Origin: Massilia sp. W12
Lineage (GTDB): Bacteria > Pseudomonadota > Gammaproteobacteria > Burkholderiales > Burkholderiaceae_D
DNA: 64,000 nucleotides
Direction of reading: 5' to 3'
NCBI RefSeq assembly: GCF_037300705.1
Contig: NZ_CP147776.1
Coordinates: forward strand, 1,116,001 to 1,180,000
Made by a program: the position numbers and the translations under genes. Below, piece after piece: positions 55,480 to 64,000 of this stretch (its first letter is position 1; the number at the start of each line of letters is the position of its first letter). The notes under the pieces are model-generated. The model was not told where the DNA came from. It did no database searches and saw only the letters and a list, made by a program, of their open reading frames with translations.

Positions 55480-57537
55480 TTACGGCGTAAAGCTGCCGGT
55501 CAGCGACATGCCGCTGTAAGCCTTGTAGCCCTTCACCAGCACATAGTAAGTGCCGGCTTTGGCGGTGGCAATCGAACAGGTTTCGGTGTTCGTGCTGCCA
55601 TCAGACTTGCAGTCATAGCTGCTGGTGGTCGGTGCGCTGCCGAATTTGACATAGATATCCGCATCGCCCGTGCCGCCCGAGGTGACAAACTTGAGCTTGG
55701 TCGCGCCAGCCGTCACCGCCATGGTGTAGGTGGTGCTGCTGTTCAATGCGCCGGACAGGCCGGTTTTGGCCACGCCGTTTTGCAACACATTGCCGCCGCT
55801 GCTGGCCACGGTCACGGATTGGGTCTTGGTGGCGCTGGCGCCGCCGTTGTCCGTCACCGTCAATTTCACCGTGTAGGTGCCGGCGGCCGCATAGGTGCGG
55901 CTGGCCGGGCTGCCGCTGCCGGTTGTGCCATCGCCAAAGTCCCAGCTGCGCGAAGCGATGCTGCCATCGGAATCGGTCGAGGTGTCGGTGAAGGTTGCGC
56001 TCAAGCCATTCGTGCTGAAGGTGTAATTCGCCACCGGCGGATTATTCGTCGGCGTGCCGCCAATCGCTTTCAGATATGCGGCATACACGTCGATACGGCC
56101 ATAACCGGCCACCGGATTCGGATAGGTGGAAGCCGGCACGCCGCCGCAGCTTTGCGTATTCGACACCGGCACAGCGGTGCTGCGCAGCAGGGTGGCGATT
56201 TGTTCCGGCTTACCGCGCAGGGACGGGTTGGCGGCGATCAGCAAAGCTGCCGCGCCGGCCACATGCGGGGTCGCCATACTGGTGCCGGAAATCGTGTTGT
56301 AAGCACCATTGCTCCAGGCCGAACGCACCGAGGAGCCGGGCGCGCTCAAGTCCGGTTTGGTGCGCGTCGCGCTGGCGACCGGGCCGCGTGAGGAGAAGCT
56401 CGACATGGTGTCGGTGGAGGTGGTCGAACCGACCGTCAGCGACGCGTCATACACTGCCGGCGGGTCGCCGATGGTGCTGCAGGATGAACCGTCATTGCCG
56501 GCGGCGGCGATCACCATGATGCCGGCGTTGACCACGTTTTGCACAGCGGTTTTCAGTGCGTCTTGCGAGGTGCAGCCTTCCGAGGTGGTGCAGCCCCAGG
56601 AGTGGCTGGAGATGTCCGGCGCTTTCGACGGATCAGGGTTTTGTCCGTTGACATCGGTCGGCGCAATCAGCCATTGCAAGCATTCGGTATAGGTGGCCGG
56701 GGTGCCGGCGCCGGCAATCATATTGCGGCAGCCTATCCACTTCGCGCCAGGCGCCACGCCGATCTGGTTGCCAGCCCCGTCGTCGCCGACCATGGTGCCG
56801 ACAGTATGGGTGCCGTGGCCGTTGTCGTCACACGGGGTTTTGGAATTCGGCGCGCAGCTGGAGGAGCCGCTGTGGGTTGCGTCATACCAGTTGTAGTTGT
56901 GGTTGACCGATGTGCCATTCCAGCCGCGATACTTGTTTTTGATCGCCGGATGATCCCATTTGTAACCAGTGTCTTCGCCTGCGATCACCACGCCGGCGCC
57001 AGTCACGCCGGCGGCCCAGACTTTGGGCGCATTGATTTTATTCACGCCCCATTCCACCCCGGCCAGCGTGGCCAGGGCTTGCGCATTGTTGTCAGGCAGC
57101 AGAGGGCGTTTCTTTTGCAGCGTCGGGTTGCCGTAGATGAACACCACATCATCGCGCTCGGCCAGTTCTTCCAGCACGCTCTTGTCGGCTTTGACGTAGA
57201 TGGTGTTGTTAATCCAGAAGGATTTGTGTTCGATGTCATTCTTTTCCAGCCATGCCAGCACATCTTTTTGCGCCTGGCCATGGGTGTTTTGCAGTTGCTT
57301 GACCCACAGATGGCGCTTGTCAAGCCAGTGCATATCCTGTTTCACCACGTTTTTGTCAGCCTGGCCCTTGATTTGGATCAGGGCTTCGAGCGGGCCTTTA
57401 ACAATGCTTTGTTGTTGCAGCAGGCGGTCGATTTTGGTGACGTGCGCTTGTTGGGGGGATGCCAGGGCGGCGTTTGCGCACAGCACAGCGATGCTTGCAG
57501 CCAGCACTTGCCGGCGCAATGAAGAATTGCGGTTCAT
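55480..57537 (-). CDS. secreted S8 subtilisin-like serine protease with PKD and PPC domains
   Basis: 685 residues. A signal peptide (about 1-26) and an inhibitor-like propeptide (about 30-145) precede the peptidase S8 domain. Catalytic residues are D189 (EDTG), H241 (GHGTH) and S420 (GTSMATPH), with N348 (AAGND) as oxyanion residue. A PKD unit (about 505-585, WDFGDG) and a C-terminal PPC-type domain (about 590-680, DADIYVKFG) follow and are usually removed after secretion. GAGGAG precedes the ATG. A terminator ends the transcript. It is probably exported by Sec and a type II system for extracellular proteolysis. Confidence 0.93.
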   Translation of the reverse strand: MNRNSSLRRQVLAASIAVLCANAALASPQQAHVTKIDRLLQQQSIVKGPLEALIQIKGQADKNVVKQDMHWLDKRHLWVKQLQNTHGQAQKDVLAWLEKNDIEHKSFWINNTIYVKADKSVLEELAERDDVVFIYGNPTLQKKRPLLPDNNAQALATLAGVEWGVNKINAPKVWAAGVTGAGVVIAGEDTGYKWDHPAIKNKYRGWNGTSVNHNYNWYDATHSGSSSCAPNSKTPCDDNGHGTHTVGTMVGDDGAGNQIGVAPGAKWIGCRNMIAGAGTPATYTECLQWLIAPTDVNGQNPDPSKAPDISSHSWGCTTSEGCTSQDALKTAVQNVVNAGIMVIAAAGNDGSSCSTIGDPPAVYDASLTVGSTTSTDTMSSFSSRGPVASATRTKPDLSAPGSSVRSAWSNGAYNTISGTSMATPHVAGAAALLIAANPSLRGKPEQIATLLRSTAVPVSNTQSCGGVPASTYPNPVAGYGRIDVYAAYLKAIGGTPTNNPPVANYTFSTNGLSATFTDTSTDSDGSIASRSWDFGDGTTGSGSPASRTYAAAGTYTVKLTVTDNGGASATKTQSVTVASSGGNVLQNGVAKTGLSGALNSSTTYTMAVTAGATKLKFVTSGGTGDADIYVKFGSAPTTSSYDCKSDGSTNTETCSIATAKAGTYYVLVKGYKAYSGMSLTGSFTP

Positions 57538-57819
57538 CTTGTCTCCTCAGATTTTTTTGGATGGGCTTTGCGGTCATTGCCGCAAATTGTCCCGTGGAAT
57601 GCGCCGGTTGAAACCGGTCTGCAGTTTGATTTTCGCCACTGCAGATCGATTGTGGCATGCGATACCGGGGGTATGTCAACCGCTTTTTATATTGCCTTGC
57701 CGCAAAGCCATCAGAAAAAAAACAGGAAAATGCTGCATCAGCACACAGATTCCACGCGCTTTTGGTAAGCTTGCACGGTTTGACTGAATGCCTGCCTCAT
57801 TTCATTCCCGGAGATTTTG

Positions 57820-58956
57820 ATGTCGCACCGAATAATTTGCGCAGCAATCCTGCTTGCGCTGGCTGCTTGCAAGCCGCAAGAAGAGAAAAAAACCAAAGAA
57901 GCCGAACAAGTGCTCACCATCGTCAATGAAGACATCCATCAGGTTAAGTTGGGCAGCTTGGTCAGCGGCCCGGTGGTGACTGGCTCGGTGGTTCCGGAAA
58001 AGCGCGCCGATTTGCGCGCTGAAGTCTCGGCCATGGTGTTGCAAGTCTTGAAAGACAATGGCGATGTGGTCAAGCGCGGCGATTTGCTGATGCGCCTGGA
58101 TGACACCGCGATTCGCGACAGCCTGCGCGCCGCTGAAGCCGGCGTGCGCGCGGCGCAGCAAGCCTTGTTGCAAGCGGAGCGGCAATTGGAGCGTCAGAAA
58201 ACCTTGCGCGCTTCGGGCATGACCTCGAATCAGGCGCTGGAAGATGCTGAACTGCGGCGCGATGGCGCGAAAAATGATCTGGCGGCGGCGCGTGCGCATG
58301 AAGTGCAGGCGCGCCAGCAGCTTACCCGCACCGAAGTGCGCGCGCCGTTTGACGGCATCGTCAGCGACCGCAAATCCTCGGTCGGCGACAGCGCCATGCT
58401 GGGCAAGGAGTTGCTCAAGGTGTTTGACCCCTCCAGCATGCGCTTTGAAGGTCTGGTTGCGGCTGACAAAGTGGGGCAGCTCAAAGTCGGCCAGAAAGTC
58501 AGCTTTAAAGTGAATGGCTATGCTGAGAATGAATTTTCCGGCGTGATCAAGCGGATTGATCCGAGTGCTGACAGCGTCACCCGTCAAGTCGCTTTGCAGA
58601 TCAGCTTTGAAGGCAAGGCGCCGGCGGTGGCCGGTCTGTTTGCAGAAGGGCGGATTGAATCCAACAGCCAGACCCGGATTGTCACTTTGCCGGAAAATGT
58701 GCTGGTTAAAAGCGGCGACGCCAGCTGGGTTTGGCTGGTGAATGGGGCGCGCTTGGAAAAACGCACGGTGCAATTGGGTGAGCGCGATATGCGCAGCGGC
58801 GAATGGGCGGTCAAGGCCGGCTTGCAGGCAGGCGATAAAGTCTTGCGCAATCCCGGCAGCAATGTGCGCGATGGCCAAAGCTTGAAATTCGGCTTGCCGC
58901 AGCCGGCCTCAGCTTCCGCCTCAGCTTCCGCATCTGTTGCGGCCAGCGCGCGCTGA
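57820..58956 (+). CDS. RND efflux membrane fusion lipoprotein
   Basis: 378 residues. Lipobox LLALAAC puts the lipidated Cys at residue 17. The hairpin (about 95-165, LRAAEAGVRAAQQALLQAERQLERQKTL region), lipoyl parts (VLQVLKDNGDVVKRGDLLMRLD and VRAPFDGIVSDR) and beta-barrel are in the order of AcrA/MexA-type adaptors. The C-terminus is a low-complexity Ser-Ala tail. GGAG lies before ATG 57820; a TTG one codon earlier is possible. It is 15 bases upstream of its pump gene; no outer-membrane channel is linked. Confidence 0.92.
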   Translation: MSHRIICAAILLALAACKPQEEKKTKEAEQVLTIVNEDIHQVKLGSLVSGPVVTGSVVPEKRADLRAEVSAMVLQVLKDNGDVVKRGDLLMRLDDTAIRDSLRAAEAGVRAAQQALLQAERQLERQKTLRASGMTSNQALEDAELRRDGAKNDLAAARAHEVQARQQLTRTEVRAPFDGIVSDRKSSVGDSAMLGKELLKVFDPSSMRFEGLVAADKVGQLKVGQKVSFKVNGYAENEFSGVIKRIDPSADSVTRQVALQISFEGKAPAVAGLFAEGRIESNSQTRIVTLPENVLVKSGDASWVWLVNGARLEKRTVQLGERDMRSGEWAVKAGLQAGDKVLRNPGSNVRDGQSLKFGLPQPASASASASASVAASAR

Positions 58957-58971
58957 TTGCGGGAGTGATAC

Positions 58972-61900
58972 ATGTTTTTATCTGACTTCAGTATCCGGCG
59001 CCCGGTCGCCACCCTGGTCTTGATCATCACCTTGATGTTTCTGGGCCTGCTGGCCTTGAAAAAATTACGCGTCAACCAGATTCCGGATGTGCAACAGCCC
59101 ATCATCGCAGTCGAAATCGCCTATCCCGGCGCGTCGCCGGAAGCGGTTGAACGTGAGATTCTGAACCGGCTGGAAAAGACCCTGCAAAGCGTGCCGGGCG
59201 TGAATAAAATCGAATCGGCTGCGCTGGACAGCTCTGCTGAGTTTGTGATTTTCTTCAATTACTCGAAAAACATGGTCGAAGCCAGCGAGGAGGTGCGCAA
59301 CAGCATTTCCTCGGTGCGCTACAAAATGCCAACCGAAATGCGCGAGCCGGTCATTACGCGGATTGATCCAAGCGCCGAGCCGCTGGTGCAAATCTCGTTT
59401 GCCTCGACCAGCCAGAGCCATTCTGAAATTTCACGGATTGCCGAAGATAAGCTGGCGGATCGTTTCCGCGCGATTCCCGGCGTGTCCCTGGTGGAAGTAA
59501 GCGGCGCCTTAAAGCGCGAATTGAGCGTCTTGCTGCGCACCCAGAAGATGCATGAATTCAATGTTTCGCTGGGCGAAGTGGTGGCGGCTTTGCGCGATCA
59601 GAACGCGACTGCGCCGGTTGGCAAAATCAAGAGCACGATGGATGAAAAAAGCATCCGTCTGGTGGGGCGGATTGAAAACCCGCGCGAGTTTGAACAAGTC
59701 GTGGTGAAACGCAATGGCAGCGATGTCGTGCGCCTGGGACAGATCGCCACCATTCAGGACGGCTTTGCCGATCTGAACCGTTACAGCCTGCGCAATGGCA
59801 ATCCGAATGTCGGCATTTTCATCACCCGTGCGCGCGACGCCAGCGGGGTGGCGGTGGCCAAACGGGTGCTGCAGGAAATCGACAAAATGAATCAGGAGTT
59901 TGTCCCCGGCACCAAGCTTGAAGTCACGCGCAATGGCGGCGAGGAAGCGCAAAACAGCCTCGACAATGTGACCCGCTCGCTGATTGACGGCGCGATTTTG
60001 ACGGTGCTGGTGGTATTTATCTTCCTCAATTCATGGCGCTCGACGCTGATTACTGCGCTGTCATTGCCGACTTCGGCGATTGCCGCTTTCATCGCCATCT
60101 GGCTGTGCGGCTTTACGCTCAACTTCATGACCCTGCTCGGCCTTTCGCTGGCGATTGGCGTGTTGATTGACGATGCGATTGTGGTGCGCGAAAACATTGT
60201 GCGTCACTTGAATATGGGGAAAGACCGCAAACGCGCCGCCGCCGAAGGCACGGCGGAAATCGGCATGGCGGTGGCCGCCACCACATTCTCGATTATCTCG
60301 GTGTTTATTCCGGTGGCCTTTATGTCTGGCGAATCGGGCGAGTGGTTCCGTCCCTTTGCACTGACAGTGGCGGCTTCCGTGCTGGTGAGTCTGGCGATTT
60401 CCTTCACGCTGGATCCGATGCTCTCGGCCTACTGGGGCGACCCGCCCGGCTATCATGAGCAAAAGAAAACCGGCTTGGGAGGCTTGCTTGACCGTTTCAA
60501 TCACTGGTTCGACAGTTTGTCGCACGGCTATCAGAAAGTGATTGCCTGGGCGCTGCACCACCGGATTTTGATGGCCATTATTGCGGTAGCCTGTTTTGCC
60601 GGCGCGATTGTGTTGCAGATTAAAACCGGCGGCAGCAGCTTTTTGCCCAAATCCGACTATGGCCAGATGTTGATTGAAGTGCGCACCCCGTCCTCGGCCA
60701 GCGTGCAATATGCGCGCGCCAAGGTGGAAAGCGCGGCGGCGATGGCGCGCAGCATTCCGGAAACCAAGGCTACCAGCAGCGTGATTTTTGTCGGCGGCGG
60801 CCGGGTGTATGTCGATATCGGCAAGAGCACCACGGGCCGGCGCAGCATTCAAGTGGTGGCGGCGGAGTTGCGCGAACGTGTGAAAGGTCTGGTTGGCGCG
60901 GAGTATGTGGTGTTGGATGATTTGAACAATGGCGCGCGCAAACCGGTGCAAATTGAGTTTTACGGGCCGGATGCGCGCAAGCTCAATGAAATCGCCGACC
61001 AATTCATGCTCGATTTGAAAAAAGTCAAAGGCGCCGCCGATGTCGGTTTGTCTGAGCTGGAGCCGAAAGATGAGTTGAAAATCGAACTCAAGCGCGGTCT
61101 GGCCAATTCCCTGGGGGTATCGGCGAATGATGCGGCGCAAGCCTTGCGGGTGGCGTTTGCCGGGGTCGAAGTGGGCGACTGGATTGATCCATCGGGCGAA
61201 ACGCGCGACGTGGCGGTGCGCCTGCATCCGCAAGACCGGGTCAGCCTGGAAAACATCGAACGTCTGCCGATTTCCATCGGCCAGGGCAACAGCATTCCGC
61301 TGAGTCAAATCGCCGATATCAGCATCGGCAAAGGCCCGGCCAAGATTGCGCACAAAAACGGCAAGCGCACCATTTCCGTGTCCGCCAATGCGGAAGGACG
61401 TTCGCCGGGTGAAATCACGCAAGATGCGGTGGCCTTGGCCAAAACCATCAAATTCCCGCCCGGTTTTGGCGTGGAATTGGGCGGCGATTCACAAACCCAG
61501 AATGAAGTTTTCAGCGAAATGGGGATTGCCCTGGTGATGGGGATTGCGCTGATGTATTTGATTCTGGTGATGCAATTCGACTCCTTCACTGCGCCGATTC
61601 CGGTCATGCTTTCACTGCCGCTGTCTTTGATCGGGGTGGTGATTGCGCTCAAGCTGACCGGCCACACGCTGAACTTGATGAGCTTCATCGGCATCATCAT
61701 GTTGGCCGGTCTGGTGGCCAAGAATGCGATTTTGCTGCTCGATTGCGCCCGCCGTGAAGAAGAAAGGGGTATGGAGCGTGAAGAAGCCTTGATGTATGCG
61801 GGGCGTATGCGTTTGCGTCCGATTTTGATGACCACCTTCGCCCTGATCGCCGGCATGATGCCGGTGGCCATCGGCGCGGGCGAGGGCGGCGAGTTTTACG

Positions 61901-62154
61901 CCCCGATGGCCGTCGCGATTATCGGCGGCACTATCACCTCGACCTTGTTGACGCTGCTGGTGATCCCCAGCTTTTACGACAGCATTGAAAAGAGCCGGGA
62001 TGGGGCCATCGCCAAATACAAAATGCGCGCCATGCGCCGCAATCCGTTTCTGGCCTTCATGCAAACTTTTGTCGAAGCGATTTTGACCTTGCTGATGCTG
62101 CGTTTCTGCTATCGCATGGTGTTATGGATGTTTGGCCGGCGTCAAACCGCGTAA
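58972..62154 (+). CDS. RND efflux pump permease, HAE1/AcrB family
   Basis: 1060 residues, the full family length. Twelve transmembrane helices are expected; seen by eye are helix 1 ([19 protein letters not shown]), the proton-relay Asp pair [16 protein letters not shown] and the C-terminal half [26 protein letters not shown]. Porter-domain signatures [18 protein letters not shown] and NMSSVRYK-type sequence near residue 115 are present. It exports drugs, dyes or solvents with the adaptor upstream by proton antiport. GGAG precedes the ATG. A terminator follows; the substrate range is unknown. Confidence 0.95.
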   Translation: MFLSDFSIRRPVATLVLIITLMFLGLLALKKLRVNQIPDVQQPIIAVEIAYPGASPEAVEREILNRLEKTLQSVPGVNKIESAALDSSAEFVIFFNYSKNMVEASEEVRNSISSVRYKMPTEMREPVITRIDPSAEPLVQISFASTSQSHSEISRIAEDKLADRFRAIPGVSLVEVSGALKRELSVLLRTQKMHEFNVSLGEVVAALRDQNATAPVGKIKSTMDEKSIRLVGRIENPREFEQVVVKRNGSDVVRLGQIATIQDGFADLNRYSLRNGNPNVGIFITRARDASGVAVAKRVLQEIDKMNQEFVPGTKLEVTRNGGEEAQNSLDNVTRSLIDGAILTVLVVFIFLNSWRSTLITALSLPTSAIAAFIAIWLCGFTLNFMTLLGLSLAIGVLIDDAIVVRENIVRHLNMGKDRKRAAAEGTAEIGMAVAATTFSIISVFIPVAFMSGESGEWFRPFALTVAASVLVSLAISFTLDPMLSAYWGDPPGYHEQKKTGLGGLLDRFNHWFDSLSHGYQKVIAWALHHRILMAIIAVACFAGAIVLQIKTGGSSFLPKSDYGQMLIEVRTPSSASVQYARAKVESAAAMARSIPETKATSSVIFVGGGRVYVDIGKSTTGRRSIQVVAAELRERVKGLVGAEYVVLDDLNNGARKPVQIEFYGPDARKLNEIADQFMLDLKKVKGAADVGLSELEPKDELKIELKRGLANSLGVSANDAAQALRVAFAGVEVGDWIDPSGETRDVAVRLHPQDRVSLENIERLPISIGQGNSIPLSQIADISIGKGPAKIAHKNGKRTISVSANAEGRSPGEITQDAVALAKTIKFPPGFGVELGGDSQTQNEVFSEMGIALVMGIALMYLILVMQFDSFTAPIPVMLSLPLSLIGVVIALKLTGHTLNLMSFIGIIMLAGLVAKNAILLLDCARREEERGMEREEALMYAGRMRLRPILMTTFALIAGMMPVAIGAGEGGEFYAPMAVAIIGGTITSTLLTLLVIPSFYDSIEKSRDGAIAKYKMRAMRRNPFLAFMQTFVEAILTLLMLRFCYRMVLWMFGRRQTA

Positions 62155-62172
62155 TATGAAGGGAAGCAGTTG

Positions 62173-62196
62173 GGGCCGCCTGGTGCGGCCCTTTTT
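62173..62196 (+). terminator. terminator after the RND pump gene
   Basis: GGGCCGC (62173-62179) pairs with GCGGCCC (62185-62191), loop 5, followed by a T-rich stretch, 18 bases beyond the pump stop. Confidence 0.8.
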
Positions 62197-62438
62197 CTTT
62201 GGTGGCGATTCAGCTTTGGATGCGGGCGCGCAGGCAAAAAAAAAGCCCACCGGTTCGGCAGGCTTTGAATCTATTTCCAGGAGGAGAATAGAGGAGACGG
62301 TTTGCATTATGCGCGCGTATCCGGCGGGAATCCAATTTTTATTTCTTATAAGAAATATAGCGCTGGTGAATACCCTTATAAGATTGCATGATAACCGGAT
62401 GCATAAAACCTGATAATGCTGAATGTCTCCTCTGCCGC

Positions 62439-62756
62439 TTAAATCAGCGCCAGCGCCGGGCTGCCATCCTGATAGCTGGCGTGGTAGCAGCGGGTGCATT
62501 GCGGGCAAAACAAATGCGCCACTTTTACAGAACGCTGCCGCAGCACCAGCAAGAGATGCTGATCTTCGCAATACGGGCAGGTTTCGCGCATTGCGCCACA
62601 GGTTTGAATCTCATCTTCAGTCTGAAATCCATCGTCACGCATCACGCCTTCGATGATATTGGCCGGATTCAATTCGGTCAGCACAAGCACAGGCGGCATC
62701 AGATCGGGGTTGCGCATATCAGCGTGGTTTTCTTGCTCCTGGCTTAAAGTATTCAT
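62439..62756 (-). CDS. zinc-ribbon hypothetical protein
   Basis: 105 residues. The N-terminal half is acidic; the C-terminal half carries two CxxC motifs (CPYCEDQ and FCPQC, with a further Cys in TRCYH) that would form a zinc ribbon. It ends in a hydrophobic ALALI. No signal peptide is present. AGGAG lies 8 bases before the ATG at 62756. It is isolated between the pump terminator and a solute-binding gene. The family is not recognised. Confidence 0.6.
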   Translation of the reverse strand: MNTLSQEQENHADMRNPDLMPPVLVLTELNPANIIEGVMRDDGFQTEDEIQTCGAMRETCPYCEDQHLLLVLRQRSVKVAHLFCPQCTRCYHASYQDGSPALALI

Positions 62757-63132
62757 TTCAATAACTCCTGTCAGACAAGTGGCGATCATTCAAACCTGGT
62801 GTAAACACGGGAAATCTGCAGCGTGCCGGGCTGGCAGCCCGGGTATCAGAAAAAACCGACTGCGCAAACGGCAGAACGGGGCATATTTCATCGACTTGTT
62901 GCATAACAGCCCGGCCGGGCGCGGCAAAGTCGGCAAAATCATTCCCTGCCTGCAGATTTATCGCGAAGATTCTCTGACCCCGACAGCTTGCATGGAGGCG
63001 GGCAATTCAGCAGGAACTTGGTCAGGAAGACAAGACGCTGGCCAAGCTTTTTGAGAATATCCTATTTTTTGCCAAGAGCAAGGCAGGCGGTGCGGGATTT
63101 TTTTTGCGCCTGTTGTCAGCCAGCCGCAGTGC
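62757..63132. other. intergenic region
   Basis: About 375 bases with the zinc-ribbon gene leader and the end of the adjacent solute-binding gene. No gene, strong hairpin or repeat is seen. Confidence 0.45.
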
Positions 63133-63888
63133 TCACAGCGCCAGCCCGGCTTGCCGCAGCAGCGCGCCCAGGCGGCCATTGTCCTGGATTTTCTGCATGC
63201 CCAGATTGAAGGCTTGCAAAAACTGCTGGTGTCCGGCACGTTTGCGCGAAAAGGCCAGATGTTGCGCCTGTTGCTCCAGCGGCGCGGCATGCCAATCCAG
63301 CGGGATGCGTGAATCCGCCAGCCGGCGCGCAATCAGCCAATGGCCCGTGTGTTTTTCCACCAGCGCCAGATCAAGCCGGCCAAGCGCCAGCTTGCGCAGG
63401 CTGGTGGCGTCGTCCAGGCTGTCAAACGTATTCAGCTGCAAGCCGGCCAGGGCGGGCGGCAGGGGATAGCCGCGCACAATGCCGATTTTGAAATACTTTA
63501 ATTCACTCAATTCCTGCCAATTGAATTGCCGGCTTTGTTGTTTGAAAAAGCCCGGTTGCATATTCGCGATCGGCAGGGAATAGGCAAGCGCGGCGTCGTT
63601 TTCACGCGGCGGCAAGGCCAGCAAGGCGTCAAACAGGCCGGATTGCACCTCGCTCAAGGCGCGCGCCCAGGGCAGAAAGTGCAGTTGCAAGCCCAGTCCC
63701 TGGGTTTGCAGGGCCAGTCGGACAATCTGCGATAACACCCCGCCATGCGCCAGCGTCGGCCCGCTCCAGGGCGGGAAATCAGCCGCCGCCACATGCAAGA
63801 CATGGCCGCGCGCTTGCGCAGGAAGCAGGCAAGCCAGGCCAGAGGCGAGCAATAGACGGCGGCCTTGCAAGACGGTGAGTGACTTCAA
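63133..63888 (-). CDS. periplasmic amino-acid-type solute-binding protein (SBP_bac_3-like)
   Basis: 251 residues. A signal peptide ends at ARG/ARGH. The mature protein opens HVLHVAAADFPPWSGP, as in type 3 periplasmic binding proteins, and has the LFDALLALPPREND and FFKIGIVRGYPLPP-type segments (around 90-155). No permease is linked, so it may be a chemosensing or orphan receptor. The start is TTG at 63888, 7 bases after GGGAG; an in-frame TTG two codons earlier is less well placed. It is a distant relative of the protein at 5357. Confidence 0.72.
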   Translation of the reverse strand: MKSLTVLQGRRLLLASGLACLLPAQARGHVLHVAAADFPPWSGPTLAHGGVLSQIVRLALQTQGLGLQLHFLPWARALSEVQSGLFDALLALPPRENDAALAYSLPIANMQPGFFKQQSRQFNWQELSELKYFKIGIVRGYPLPPALAGLQLNTFDSLDDATSLRKLALGRLDLALVEKHTGHWLIARRLADSRIPLDWHAAPLEQQAQHLAFSRKRAGHQQFLQAFNLGMQKIQDNGRLGALLRQAGLAL

Positions 63889-64000
63889 GTGCAAGCTCCC
63901 ATTCTGCGCGCCGGCGGATGCTGGCGGCTCTTTGCCAGTATTTGCGATTTACGGCCAAAGCTCAAGTGCGGCGCATAAAGGGCAAACCGTGCGATAGCAT

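Noticed and set aside
60061-61422. Long open frame on the minus strand within the RND pump gene
   Set aside because: It lies wholly antisense to a clear AcrB-family gene, is a GC-driven shadow frame and shows no recognisable domain or ribosome site.
1-64000. tRNA, rRNA and CRISPR arrays
   Set aside because: No regularly spaced repeats or recognisable RNA gene signatures were seen on reading both strands. An RNA-finding program was not run.

Overview
This window looks like a GC-rich betaproteobacterial chromosome, most likely Burkholderiales (Oxalobacteraceae-like). The evidence is gene content and order: a FimT/PilE prepilin pair, prfC, an RpfE-like gene overlapping recJ next to divergent lolC-lolD, dut divergent from glcDEF, and an RND efflux pair. 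Genus and species cannot be fixed from the sequence alone. No rRNA, tRNA or CRISPR array was seen.

Layout. 0-21.4 kb is mostly housekeeping: type IV prepilins (left edge, one partial), an oligopeptide-binding protein, release factor 3, a solute-binding protein, a small ADP-ribosyltransferase-like protein, an HDOD regulator, RecJ, the LolCD lipoprotein-release ABC components, an M48-like lipoprotein with a degenerate zinc motif, dUTPase and the three-subunit glycolate oxidase GlcDEF. 21.4-25.7 kb is a visibly AT-rich island. It holds an inverted-repeat-bounded transposon remnant and a two-gene module (an unknown 264-residue protein plus a 762-residue UvrD/SF1-like helicase) between imperfect direct repeats that share a 19-bp core.

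26-41.4 kb is an accessory region of probable conflict functions. A FimV-like protein is followed by two paralogous BMA_0021/BMA_0022-type TOMM (thiazole/oxazole-modified microcin) precursor genes with a LexA-box-like palindrome upstream. Next come a 1310-residue kinase/cyclase/ATPase fusion and an FHA protein, with no TOMM-modifying enzymes in the window. After a short ORF and ddaH come a Trp-rich propeller-like protein and a 1486-residue TIR-CHAT-NTPase-TPR protein that looks like a STAND-type immune sensor/effector.

41.7-57.5 kb holds secreted proteins around a complete ebo cluster (eboD-E-C-A-B, with divergent eboF). At the head of the ebo transcription unit are two genes that together resemble one VioB/RebD-type iminophenyl-pyruvate dimer synthase split in two. 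Ebo genes are known for metabolite traffic, for example of scytonemin precursors in cyanobacteria, so the arrangement suggests a biosynthesis-plus-traffic locus. The right end carries a subtilisin-like protease, an RND efflux adaptor and pump, a zinc-ribbon protein and a solute-binding protein.

The strongest candidates for undescribed biology are the ebo plus split-VioB locus, the TIR-CHAT protein, the enzyme-less TOMM/kinase-cyclase/FHA locus, and the helicase module between direct repeats.
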